From positions 1 to 56,288 of the forward strand of contig NZ_CAMFKM010000022.1 in NCBI RefSeq assembly GCF_945957355.1: DNA of 56,288 nucleotides, in the 5' to 3' direction. Made by a program: the position numbers and the translations under genes. The notes beneath the pieces are model-generated. The model was not told where the DNA came from. It worked only from the letters and a program-made list of their open reading frames with translations, and searched no databases. Origin of the DNA: an uncultured Reyranella sp. (lineage in GTDB: Bacteria > Pseudomonadota > Alphaproteobacteria > Reyranellales > Reyranellaceae). Shown here one piece after another: positions 24,438 to 34,064 of this stretch. Each line of letters begins with the position of its first letter. The first letter of the stretch is position 1.

Positions 24438-26597
24438 ATGGACCCTGAAAAGGAGCTGCCCAACGATCCCGGCATCATCGCGCTGGTGATGCTGATGCGC
24501 CTGCATGGGGTGGCGGCCGACGGCGACCAGATCCGGCATCGTTTTGCGGCACGGCCGGTCGGGGTCGCCGAAATGGTGCGTTGCGGCAAGGAATTCGGGC
24601 TCAGGACCCGGGTCGTGCGCACCCGGTGGGCGAGGCTGCCTCATACGCCCCTCCCGGTGATTGCCGCCTTGCGCGATGGCGGTTTCCTGCTGATCGGCCA
24701 GGTCAATGCGGAGGAGGGCAAGGTCCTCGTCCAGGAACCCACGGCCGCCCGTCCCCGGGTGATGACGCAGGCGGAACTGGAGGAGGTATGGGACGGCCGG
24801 ATCGTGCTGATGGCCCGGCGCAGCGCCCTCTCAAGCCTGACGCGCCGCTTCGACATCAGCTGGTTCGCCGGGGCCATCGCGAAGTACCGCGGGTTGCTGG
24901 GCGAGGTGCTCGTCGCCTCGTTCTTCCTGCAGGTCTTCGCCCTCGTTTCCCCGCTCTTCTTCCAGGTCGTCATCGACAAGGTCCTGTCGCACCGGGTGAT
25001 CAGCACGCTCGATGTCCTCATCCTCGGCCTGGTCGCCATCTCGATCTTCGAGACCATCCTGGGAGGACTTCGCACCTATCTCTTCTCGCACACCACCAAC
25101 CGCATCGACGTCGAGCTGGGCGCGCGACTGTTCCGGCACCTGCTGGCGCTGCCGATCAACTACTTCCAGACCCGCCGCGCCGGCGATTCGGTGGCGCGCG
25201 TGCAGGAGCTGGAGAACATCCGGAATTTTCTCACCAGTTCGGCGCTCACCCTGGTGGTCGACCTCTTCTTCACGGTCGTCTTCCTGGCGGTCATGTTCGT
25301 CTATTCGCCGCTGCTCACCTTCATCGTGATCGGCTCTCTGCCCATCTATGTCGCGATTTCGGCCGGCGCCACGCCGTTCTTCCGCCGGCTGCTGGACGAG
25401 AAGTTCCGGCGCGGCGCTGAGAACCAGGCCTTCCTGATCGAGACGACGACGGGCGTGGAGACCCTGAAGGCGATGGCGGTGGAGCCGCAGATGCAGCGGC
25501 GCTGGGAGGAGCAGCTCGCGGGTTACGTCGCCGCGAGCTTTCGCGTCACCAACCTCGGCAACTACGCCAGCCAGGCGGTGCAGCTCGTCAACAAGCTGGT
25601 CGTGGCCGCGACGTTGTATTTCGGCGCCAAGCTCGTGATCACGGGCTCGCTGACGGTGGGCGAGCTGGTGGCCTTCAACATGCTGGCCGGCCGCGTCAGC
25701 CAGCCGGTGCTGCGCCTGGCCCAGCTGTGGCAGGACTTCCACCAGGCCAGGCTGTCGGTTGCGCGGCTGGGCGACATCCTCAACACCCCGGCCGAGACCG
25801 TCTACAACCCGACCCGCGCGGTGCGACCACCGATCCGCGGCGAGGTGATGTTCGAGCATGTCAGCTTCCGCTACCGTGTGGATGGTTCGCAGATCCTCCA
25901 CGACGTGAACTTCACGGTGCCGGCCGGCCAGACGGTCGGCATCGTGGGCTCGTCGGGCTCGGGCAAGAGCACGCTGGTGAAGCTGATCCAGAGGCTCTAC
26001 GTCCCCGAAAGCGGCCGCGTCCTGATCGATGGAGTCGATCTCGCCCTGGTCGACACGTCTTGGCTGCGACGCCAGGTCGGGTTCGTGCTGCAGGAAAACG
26101 TGCTGCTGAACCGCTCGGTACACGAGAACATCGCCCTGACCGACCCGGCGATGCCGATGGAGAAGGTGATCGCCGCGGCGAAGCTGGCCGGAGCGCACGA
26201 GTTCATTCTTGAGCTGCCGGAAGGTTACGACACGATCGTGGGCGAGCGCGGCGGCAGCCTGTCGGGGGGGCAGCGCCAGCGCCTGGCCATCGCGCGGGCC
26301 CTCGTGACCGATCCGCGTATCCTCATCTTCGACGAGGCGACCAGCGCGCTCGACTACGAGAGCGAACGCATCATCCAGGACAACATGGCCGAGATCGCGA
26401 AGGGGCGGACCGTGTTCATCATCGCGCATCGCCTCTCGGCGGTCCGGCATGCCGATCGCATCGTCACCATGGACCACGGCCGGATCGTCGAGGACGGCAA
26501 GCACGAGGACCTGATGCGAACCGGCGGCCGCTATTCCCAGCTCTATCGTCTGCAGGGCGGCATTCAGGTCGTGTCCGAGGCCGGGCGCGACCGATGA
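24438..26597 (+). CDS. type I secretion ABC transporter (HlyB type, degenerate C39-like domain)
   Basis: A 719-residue inner-membrane exporter. Residues 1-130 form a peptidase C39-like domain in which the catalytic Cys is absent: DPGIIALVMLM has Pro where peptidases have Cys. It should therefore dock but not cleave cargo, as in HlyB. Six transmembrane helices span ~150-430. The nucleotide-binding domain has GSSGSGKST (Walker A), LSGGQRQR (signature), ILIFDEATSALD (Walker B) and an IAHRLS switch His. Its stop overlaps the ATG of the HlyD gene by 4 bp. It is divergent from the repeat-protein/heptosyltransferase pair. Candidate cargoes are that protein and the exoproteins at 1-1631 and 6967-9570. 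No TolC gene is in the window. Confidence 0.93.
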   Translation: MDPEKELPNDPGIIALVMLMRLHGVAADGDQIRHRFAARPVGVAEMVRCGKEFGLRTRVVRTRWARLPHTPLPVIAALRDGGFLLIGQVNAEEGKVLVQEPTAARPRVMTQAELEEVWDGRIVLMARRSALSSLTRRFDISWFAGAIAKYRGLLGEVLVASFFLQVFALVSPLFFQVVIDKVLSHRVISTLDVLILGLVAISIFETILGGLRTYLFSHTTNRIDVELGARLFRHLLALPINYFQTRRAGDSVARVQELENIRNFLTSSALTLVVDLFFTVVFLAVMFVYSPLLTFIVIGSLPIYVAISAGATPFFRRLLDEKFRRGAENQAFLIETTTGVETLKAMAVEPQMQRRWEEQLAGYVAASFRVTNLGNYASQAVQLVNKLVVAATLYFGAKLVITGSLTVGELVAFNMLAGRVSQPVLRLAQLWQDFHQARLSVARLGDILNTPAETVYNPTRAVRPPIRGEVMFEHVSFRYRVDGSQILHDVNFTVPAGQTVGIVGSSGSGKSTLVKLIQRLYVPESGRVLIDGVDLALVDTSWLRRQVGFVLQENVLLNRSVHENIALTDPAMPMEKVIAAAKLAGAHEFILELPEGYDTIVGERGGSLSGGQRQRLAIARALVTDPRILIFDEATSALDYESERIIQDNMAEIAKGRTVFIIAHRLSAVRHADRIVTMDHGRIVEDGKHEDLMRTGGRYSQLYRLQGGIQVVSEAGRDR

Positions 26598-28033
26598 CAG
26601 ACGCTGTCGCCGCGCCGCCCAAGCCACCCTCCAGACCGCGGCCGGTCCGGCGTCATGCCCACGAGGTCGAGTTCCTGCCGGCGGCGCTCGAGGTCGTCGA
26701 GACGCCGCCATCGCCGATCGGGCGGGCGATCAGCGGCCTCATCATCGTGGTGTTCCTCGCCGCGATCCTGTGGGCATCCCTCGGCACCATCGACATCATC
26801 GCCGTGGCGCAGGGCAAGATCATCCCGAGCGGCAGTACCAAGACCATCCAGCCGCTGGAGAGCGGCATCGTAAGGGCGATCCATGTCAGGGACGGCCAGA
26901 CGGTCAAGGCGGGCGACGTCCTGATTGAGCTGGATTCGACCGTCAGTGTCGCCGAACGCACACGCACCGAGGCCGACCTGGTGGCGGGCCGCCTCGACGT
27001 GGCGCGGCTGCGCGCGCTGCTCTCCGATGTACCCGATCCGGTCGCGCAGTTCGAACCGCCCGGCGAAGCGGACCCGGCGCTGGTGGCCGCTCAACGCCAT
27101 CTCCTCGACAGCGAAGTTGCCGAACGCCGCGCCAAAACCGCGGCGGTCGACAACCAGAAGGTCCAGAAGGAAAAGGAGGTCGCGACGCTGGCGGCCAGCA
27201 TCGCCAAGATCGAGGCGATGCTCCCGATCCTGCGTCAGCGGTTCGAGATCCGCCGGGCGCTGATGGAGAAGGATCTCGGTTCCAGGCTGCTCTACCTGCA
27301 GGAGCAGGGCGAGCTGGTCGGCACCGAGAACGAGCTGCTGATCCAGAAAAGCCGCCATGCCGAAGCCGTCGCGGCCCTGGGCGCCATCACGGCCACCCGT
27401 GACCAGGTGGAGGCTGAGTTCCGGCGCAAGGCAGCCGATGAACTTTCCAAGGCCGAGCAGCGCGTCGCCGCTCTGACCCAGGATCTGGTGAAGACCACCC
27501 AGCGCACGCGCGAGCGCTCCCTGGTGGCCCCGATCGACGGGGTGGTCCAGCAGCTCGCCGTGCATACGATCGGCGGGATCGTCACCCCGGCACAGCCTCT
27601 GCTCGTTCTGGTGCCGACCGGAAGCCGGCTCGAGATCCTGGCGATGGTCCCAAACCAGGACATAGGTTTCATCGAGGTCGGCCAGAGGGCGGCGGTCAAG
27701 GTCAGGACCTTCGATTTCACGAAGTACGGCCTGCTGGAAGGCGTCGTCGAGAGCGTCTCGATGGACGCGATCAAGCCGGACCCGACCCGCGACCTCCCGG
27801 ACGGACGGTCGCCGGACTCCATGATGCCCGGCTCCGCGGGCGCGACGCAGGACCCCGTCTACGCCGCGCGCATCTCCCTCGATCGCAGCCAGATCAAGGT
27901 CGGCGAGAAGGTCGTCAACCTGGCGCCCGGCATGGCAGTGACGGTGGAGATCATGACGGGCGAGCGCACCATCATCAGTTACCTGTTGTCGCCGCTTTCG
28001 CGGCATAGCCACGAAAGCATGAGGGAACGTTGA
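26594..28033 (+). CDS. type I secretion membrane-fusion (adaptor) protein, HlyD family
   Basis: A 479-residue HlyD/PrtE-type adaptor. There is a cytoplasmic N-terminus of ~50 residues, then one membrane helix (AISGLIIVVFLAAILWASLG). A barrel/lipoyl half-motif (IIPSGSTKTIQPLESGIVRAIHVRDGQTVKAGDVLIELD) follows, then a long alpha-hairpin coiled coil (~100-300) and the second half-motif with VAPIDGVVQQLAVHTIGGIV. The C-terminal VNLAPGMAVTVEIMTGERTIISYLLSPL is the family signature. It bridges the ABC exporter to an outer-membrane channel encoded elsewhere. Confidence 0.92.
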   Translation: MTDAVAAPPKPPSRPRPVRRHAHEVEFLPAALEVVETPPSPIGRAISGLIIVVFLAAILWASLGTIDIIAVAQGKIIPSGSTKTIQPLESGIVRAIHVRDGQTVKAGDVLIELDSTVSVAERTRTEADLVAGRLDVARLRALLSDVPDPVAQFEPPGEADPALVAAQRHLLDSEVAERRAKTAAVDNQKVQKEKEVATLAASIAKIEAMLPILRQRFEIRRALMEKDLGSRLLYLQEQGELVGTENELLIQKSRHAEAVAALGAITATRDQVEAEFRRKAADELSKAEQRVAALTQDLVKTTQRTRERSLVAPIDGVVQQLAVHTIGGIVTPAQPLLVLVPTGSRLEILAMVPNQDIGFIEVGQRAAVKVRTFDFTKYGLLEGVVESVSMDAIKPDPTRDLPDGRSPDSMMPGSAGATQDPVYAARISLDRSQIKVGEKVVNLAPGMAVTVEIMTGERTIISYLLSPLSRHSHESMRER

Positions 28034-28119
28034 TTCCCCGCGCATGGGTGCTGGAGATCGCTTCGATAACGTGCAAATAATGCGACAGGGGATTGCTAAC
28101 TCGGGGGCGGCCAGAGGCC

Positions 28120-29094
28120 ATGAGGCGCGATGCGGTGATCATGGTGACGGGCGCCGGTGGCCTGGTTGGTTCCACATTGCTCGAGCACCTGGCAGGTGAA
28201 GGCTTTACGCGGCTCGTTCCAGTGCTGCGGCGAGACTGCGATCTTTCCGATTCGAAAAGTACCGAATCGCTGTTCGCCCGCACGCGGCCGACCTACGTGT
28301 TCCATGCGGCCGGCCGGGTCTACGGCATCCTGGGCAACATGATGAACCAGGGGTTGTCGTTCTATGACAACAGCATGATCAACACGAACGTCGTCGAGGC
28401 CTCCCGTCGACATGGCGTCGAGAAGATCACCGTCATGGGAACGGGGGCAGTCTATCCCTATCCGCCGCCGGGCGTCCCGCTGCGCGAGAACATGATCCAC
28501 TTCGGCATTCCGCATGCGTCGGAACGAGGGTACGCGAACGCCAAGCGCGCGATGCTTGCGATGCTCGAAGCCTACGAGGAGAGCTATGGTCTCAAATGGG
28601 CCTACATCGTCTCCTGCAATCTCTTCGGACCGCGCGACAGGTTCGACGTGAAGTTCGGACACGTCGTGCCGGCGCTCATCCGGAAATTCCACGAGGCCCG
28701 GTGCAACGGCGGCGGCGTGGAAGTCTGGGGCGACGGCTCGGCGCAGCGTGATTTCATGTACAGCCGGGATGCCGCGCAGGCATTCCAGACGATCATGGAA
28801 AACGTCGATGGCCCCGTGAACATCGGCAGCGGCGTCGTCTACAGCATCCGCGAGATCGTCGACATGCTGGGGGCGATCACCGGCATGGCGGACCGGGTGC
28901 GATGGGATCGGACCAAGCCGAACGGGCAGGAGTATCGCGAGTACGACCTCAGCCGCATGCGCAGCGCCGGTTTCCAGTGCCGGTACTCCATCGCCGAGGG
29001 CCTGCGCGAGACCTGGGACTGGTACTGCCGCGAATTCGACGGCAAGCCCCAGGCGACACAGGCGCATGCCGAGGGAGTTTCCGTGAGCCTTTGA
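28120..29094 (+). CDS. NAD(P)-dependent nucleotide-sugar epimerase/reductase (GDP-L-fucose synthase-like)
   Basis: A 324-residue extended SDR. VTGAGGLVGSTLLEHL is the Rossmann loop, GTGAVYPYP holds the catalytic Thr/Ser position, and YANAKRAML gives the Tyr-x3-Lys pair. FHAAGRVYGILGN and SCNLFGPRDRFD resemble GDP-4-keto-6-deoxymannose epimerase/reductases. ATG 28120 was chosen; TTG 28093 has its SD too close. It starts the polysaccharide-synthesis genes after the T1SS operon and probably provides an activated deoxy-sugar for the exported glycan. The exact sugar is not determined. Confidence 0.78.
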   Translation: MRRDAVIMVTGAGGLVGSTLLEHLAGEGFTRLVPVLRRDCDLSDSKSTESLFARTRPTYVFHAAGRVYGILGNMMNQGLSFYDNSMINTNVVEASRRHGVEKITVMGTGAVYPYPPPGVPLRENMIHFGIPHASERGYANAKRAMLAMLEAYEESYGLKWAYIVSCNLFGPRDRFDVKFGHVVPALIRKFHEARCNGGGVEVWGDGSAQRDFMYSRDAAQAFQTIMENVDGPVNIGSGVVYSIREIVDMLGAITGMADRVRWDRTKPNGQEYREYDLSRMRSAGFQCRYSIAEGLRETWDWYCREFDGKPQATQAHAEGVSVSL

Positions 29095-29104
29095 GGCCGC
29101 GGAC

Positions 29105-30310
29105 ATGGACAGCATGGCAATGAGTTCAGATCCGGCCGTTCCGCCGGAAACACAGAGGGCACCGACCACCGAGGAGAGGCTGAGCGCGCTCGGGCTCGAC
29201 GGCCGGCGGCGCATGGTTCACAGCCTGCTGCCTCTCGAAACCGGCTGCGGCCTCGAAATCGCGCCGAACTGGGCGCCGGTCGTCACGAAGTCTGAAGGCG
29301 ACGTGCTCTATTGCGACTATCTGACCTACGAGCAGTTGCTGGAGCGCGAGAGGACGAATCCCGGTCGTATCCAGCACGGCCTGCGCGTCCAGCGTCTCGA
29401 TTTCATCTGGGAGATCGGCAAGACGCTGCAGGAGTGCGCCGGCGCCGCCGCGCCCTTCGATTATGTCGTGTCGTGCCATGTCTTCGAGCACGTGCCGAAC
29501 TTTCTCGAATATCTCTATCAGGTCCGGGCCGTCGTGAAGGACGATGGCGTAATCGCGATGGTGCTGCCGGACTGCAAGGGCAGCGGCGAGTATTTCCGGC
29601 GCGAGACGAATGCGGCCGAGCTGATCAGCTCCTACCTGCTGGGACAGACAGTGCCCTCACCCGGGCAGGTGTATGATGGGCTCAAGAACCTCTTTGACTT
29701 CCAGAACGTGCCCCTGGAGGGCCGCACGCTCGCCGACGTCAAGCGGCTCTTCACCGACACCGACTGCTACGACGCGGCTTTGCGCGCGAGCCAGGAGTAT
29801 GTCGATGTCCATTGCTGGGCCTTCTCCCGCGACGGCTTTGCCGAGGTTGCGCGCGAACTGAGAGAGATCGGCCTTTTCGATTTCGAGATCGAATCGCTCG
29901 AGTCCAATCCGCCAACGCAAACCGGGCACGGGTCCGAATTCTACGTGAAGCTGCGGCCGACGGCGCCGCCGCGGCCCTCGCGGTTGCGCGGACGCGCCTT
30001 GTCGCTTCCCGGCGTGCAGACCGCCCCGGACGCAGAGCCGGGCCAGTCCGACATCGAGCAGGTCAAGGCCCATGGCGAGCGGGCGTTCCGTGAGGCGGTC
30101 GCCGTCCAGAACGCTCTGAAGGCCGAGAAGGAAGCGGCCGAAACCGCGATGGCGCGGGCCGTGGCCCATGGCGAGAAGGCCTTCCGTGAAGCCGTGGCGG
30201 CCCAGGACCTGCTCAAGGCGGAGAAGGCGCTCGCGGAGAACAGGCTTGCCCGGCTGGAAGCCAGCCCCCTCGTGAAGTTGGGCCGCCAGATCGGCCTGCT
30301 TCCCCGATAG
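29105..30310 (+). CDS. SAM-dependent methyltransferase with C-terminal coiled coil
   Basis: A 401-residue protein. The class I methyltransferase core spans ~35-270: a degenerate glycine motif GCGLEIAPNWAPVV, an acidic DVLYCDYLTYEQL strand and DYVVSCHVFEHVPN, the type-11 motif with His-x2-Glu-His. After a Pro-rich linker, two tandem 32-residue repeats (AHGE(R/K)AFREAVA...LKAEK) predict a helical coiled coil ending in a basic amphipathic tail (PLVKLGRQIGLLPR). A methyltransferase joined to a coiled coil recalls the WbdD chain terminator, which caps polysaccharide and measures its length. That analogy is inference. GAGG lies 9 bp before ATG 29105. Confidence 0.75.
   Translation: MDSMAMSSDPAVPPETQRAPTTEERLSALGLDGRRRMVHSLLPLETGCGLEIAPNWAPVVTKSEGDVLYCDYLTYEQLLERERTNPGRIQHGLRVQRLDFIWEIGKTLQECAGAAAPFDYVVSCHVFEHVPNFLEYLYQVRAVVKDDGVIAMVLPDCKGSGEYFRRETNAAELISSYLLGQTVPSPGQVYDGLKNLFDFQNVPLEGRTLADVKRLFTDTDCYDAALRASQEYVDVHCWAFSRDGFAEVARELREIGLFDFEIESLESNPPTQTGHGSEFYVKLRPTAPPRPSRLRGRALSLPGVQTAPDAEPGQSDIEQVKAHGERAFREAVAVQNALKAEKEAAETAMARAVAHGEKAFREAVAAQDLLKAEKALAENRLARLEASPLVKLGRQIGLLPR
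30069..30264 (+). repeat. 96-bp tandem duplication encoding coiled-coil repeats
   Basis: Two 32-codon units start with Ala-His-Gly-Glu at about 30068 and 30164. Both contain AFREAVA and LKAEK. The copies are similar at DNA level, which suggests duplication of a coiled-coil segment. Confidence 0.7.
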
Positions 30311-30337
30311 GCGATCACGTTCCGGAACCGAAAGACC

Positions 30338-31747
30338 ATGACGCAGAAGAGACTGGCGATCGTCTGTTCCTACAATGAGAGCTGCGGCAACGCATCGTAC
30401 GCCCATGTGCTCAGGAACAAGTTCTCGGAGTACGTCCACTGCGACGTGATTCCGCTCGACCTTTTCCTGCTGCAGAAATCCAGTCCCGCATTCCAGTCGG
30501 CGGGCGACAGGCATATTGCCGAGATCGCGGCACGGCTCTCGGCCTACGACTATGTGAACATCCAGTTCGAGGCGGGCCTCTATGGCGCGAAAGACGCCGA
30601 CGTACTGCGTCGACTGACGATGCTTCTGGATGCCTGCCGGAGCGTCGTCGTCACCATGCATCGCATCAATCCGCCGACCTTCCACCTGCCGCGCGTCTTC
30701 TGGCAGTTCGCCGAGACGTTCGTCGCGGGGCATCCGATCGTCGCCACGCGTGCGATGCTCGCGGAGATCTTCTACGCGCGGCCAGCTGCGAAGCTCTATT
30801 CCCGTATCATCGAGGCCTGCAGGCGGCGGTCGAGAGCGGCAAACGTCAGCATCATGGTCCATACGAAGCGCGAACGGCGCATCGTCCGGGAGATCTACAG
30901 GTTCGACAAGGTGGTCGATTTCCCGATCACCTTCCTGACGGAAGACCAGCGGCGCGAGGTCCTGGAGAAAACCGATGTGGAGGCGTTCCGGCGGCGCCAC
31001 GGGGTTGCGCCTGGGGTCAAAGTGATCGGCGCCTTCGGGTTCATCTCCTCCTACAAGGGCTACGAGACGCTGATCCATGCGCTGAAGGAACTGCCTGACG
31101 ACCATCACCTCTACCTGTTCGGCGGACAGCATCCCGCTTCCGTCGCAGAGAATGTCCAGCTGGATCCGTATATCGAATCGCTGCTGAAGCTCATCAGCGA
31201 GAAGAACGACGAAGTCGTCGGCGATGCCCGTCGGCGACTGATGCCCTTCACGCGCGGGAGGACTGTGCCGGCGGACACCGGTCCGGAAACGGCAGGAAGG
31301 ATGGAGGAGACACTCTCGAAGCTCCTGTCGTACGATTTGCTGAAGCGTGTCCATTTCATCGGCGAATTGTCGGATCCGCATTTCATCGAGGCGCTGCGTG
31401 GTTGTGATGCGGTTGCTCTGCCTTATCTCGAGGTCGGCCAGAGCATGTCCGGCGTCATCGCGCTCGCAATCGAATGCGGCGCCAATCTCTATTGTGCCCG
31501 CAACAGGTCTTTCGCCGAGGTGATGAAGTATTACGGCGAGGTCTTCGTCTCGTTCGACATTGGTAACCATGTCGAATTGGCCCAGAAGATCCAGCGGGGC
31601 GGCAACCGCTTCGAGGAAGCGCGCAACCGCGCCCTCGCAACCTACAACCTGCAGAGCAACGTGGCCTTGCATCTGGAGAAACTGGGTTTCACCCTGCCGG
31701 CCGAGCCCAGGCTGCCGCAGACGGGGACAGCGCAACCGGCGGCATAG
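30338..31747 (+). CDS. glycosyltransferase, GT4-like (GT-B)
   Basis: A 469-residue putative retaining glycosyltransferase. The N-terminal RLAIVCSYNESCGNASYAHVL is the acceptor Rossmann domain. GVKVIGAFGFISSYKGYETLIHAL starts the donor domain, and HFIGELSDPHFIEALRGCDAVALPYLEVGQSMSG is the GT4-style EX7E-type region, with Glu preceding the Ser-Gly motif. It is soluble or peripheral. It probably assembles the glycan exported by the downstream KpsMTE-type transporter and is followed after 25 bp by the TPR-permease gene. Donor and linkage are unknown. Confidence 0.75.
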   Translation: MTQKRLAIVCSYNESCGNASYAHVLRNKFSEYVHCDVIPLDLFLLQKSSPAFQSAGDRHIAEIAARLSAYDYVNIQFEAGLYGAKDADVLRRLTMLLDACRSVVVTMHRINPPTFHLPRVFWQFAETFVAGHPIVATRAMLAEIFYARPAAKLYSRIIEACRRRSRAANVSIMVHTKRERRIVREIYRFDKVVDFPITFLTEDQRREVLEKTDVEAFRRRHGVAPGVKVIGAFGFISSYKGYETLIHALKELPDDHHLYLFGGQHPASVAENVQLDPYIESLLKLISEKNDEVVGDARRRLMPFTRGRTVPADTGPETAGRMEETLSKLLSYDLLKRVHFIGELSDPHFIEALRGCDAVALPYLEVGQSMSGVIALAIECGANLYCARNRSFAEVMKYYGEVFVSFDIGNHVELAQKIQRGGNRFEEARNRALATYNLQSNVALHLEKLGFTLPAEPRLPQTGTAQPAA

Positions 31748-31772
31748 AGGCCGCTCGACGGGAGCAGTTCCG

Positions 31773-33376
31773 ATGGCGACACCGGACGGGCTGGACGAGG
31801 AACTCGCGCTGGCGCTGGCTGCCGTCGAAGACGACCCGGCCAATGCCTACGGACTCGCGGTGGTGGCCGAACGTCTTCGTCTCGCTGGCCGGGAGCAGGA
31901 GGCGGCTGCGGCCGTCCGTCGGGCCGCCGCGCTCAATCCTGGCGACGATCGCGTTCTCAGGAAGGCGCAGACACTCCTGCTCATGGTGGGCGATTTCGCC
32001 GCCGCGGTCGAACAGGGACGCCTGCTTGTCGGGCGTGACCCTGCGGATCCGGAGGCGCGCTTCCACTTGATCTTCGGGCTGCTGGCGTTGCGCGAGCATC
32101 GCGAGGCGCTGGATCATCTGGACATCTACCTGCAGCGCGCACCCGAGTCGGCGCTGGGCTGGCGCAATCATGCCGGTGCGCTCGAGGCGCTGGGCGAGTT
32201 CCATCGGGCACTCGCGTCGTCGAACCGGGCGGTGCTGCTCGAAGGCTCCAATCCGGAGTTCCGCCTCCATCGCGCAGGTCTGCTCAACCATCTGGGCCGG
32301 ACCGCCGACGCCCTGGCCGAGGTCCGTGCCGCCGAGGCGATCGAGGGTGAGACAGCCCGGGTCTCGTGGTTCCGAAGCGTCATCCATGACGGGGCCGGCG
32401 ATCTCGATGCCGCGATCGACCATGCCCGGAGGGCCCGGGATCTTGCACCCGGCAATCTCGACTTTGACCGTTATGTCTCGGATCTCGAGAAGCGACGGGC
32501 GGCGAGGGGCGAACTGCTGCTTCCCCCTGGTGCCGGCGAGCCGACAGGACAAGCCGCGCCGCGGCCGGGCTGGCAGCCCAGACCGATCGGCCGGCCGGGC
32601 TGGCGGGCGGCCGTGGCCAGCCAGGGACGCATCCTGATCGCGCTGCTGCTGCGGGACGCGCAGACCCGCTTCGGGGAAACGCGGCTCGGCTACCTCTGGG
32701 CCCTGCTGGAGCCGATCTCCCATCTGGCGCTGATCGCCAGCGTGTTCGCGGCCACTCACATCGGCGGAACGGCGCCCGTCGGCAGCAACCTCATCGTCTA
32801 CTATTTCACCGGGGTGCTGCCCTACCTGTTGTTCTCCAACACGGTCTTCGGAGTCCAGCAGAGCCTCGTCGCCAACCGGCCCCTGCTGCAGATCCCGCTT
32901 GTCCAGCACGTCGATGTCCTCCTGGCGCGCGGTCTGCTCGAGTTGCTCACCCAGTTCTGCGTCGCCATCATCGTTCTGACTGCCTTCGTGCTGCTTGGCC
33001 TGCCGGCGGTTCCGAACGACGTATTCGACGCGGCCAGCGGGCTCTTCGCGATCTGGGTGGTCGGCTTCGGCATCGGGGTCATCAATGCGACCATCATCCA
33101 CTTCGTGAAATCCTGGGACCATGTCTTCGCCAATGTCGTGCGCGCCCTCTACTTCACGTCCGGCATCTTCCTCAATCCGGCCGAGATGCCCGAATGGGTG
33201 CGCGACATCCTCGTCTGGAATCCCATCCTGCAGGCGATCGACTGGATCCGCAGCGGCTTCTTCGACGGCTGGCATCCGGTCTGGCTGGATCGAGGATACG
33301 TCGTCCTGTGGGGACTTGCCGCCGTGCTGATCGGCTTCAGCCTGGAACGTGCCTGCCGCCGGCGGCTCTCGGTCGC

Positions 33377-33380
<4 letters not shown>
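31773..33380 (+). CDS. TPR domain fused to capsule ABC-2 permease (KpsM type)
   Basis: A 535-residue fusion. Residues 1-250 are tetratricopeptide-type helical repeats (NPGDDRVLRKAQTLLL, REALDHLDIYLQRAPESALGWRNHAGAL). Residues ~275-535 form an ABC-2 polysaccharide permease with six membrane segments (FGETRLGYLWALLEPISHLALIA and SGIFLNPAEMPEWVRDILVWNPILQAIDWIR are typical of KpsM/Wzm). GGAG sits 8 bp before ATG 31773. KpsM proteins are normally ~260 residues, so the cytosolic TPR part is extra and may recruit glycosyltransferases or the methyltransferase. It is translationally coupled to the ATPase gene by an ATGA overlap. Confidence 0.87.
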
Positions 33381-34057
<677 letters not shown>

Positions 34058-34064
34058 GTGTCAC

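Noticed and set aside
24831..26711. 626-codon minus-strand open frame
   Set aside because: Shadow of the T1SS ABC transporter; composition is typical of antisense third-position GC bias.
29657..31843. 728-codon minus-strand open frame
   Set aside because: Opposes the methyltransferase and glycosyltransferase genes, which have clear motifs; the translated product has none.
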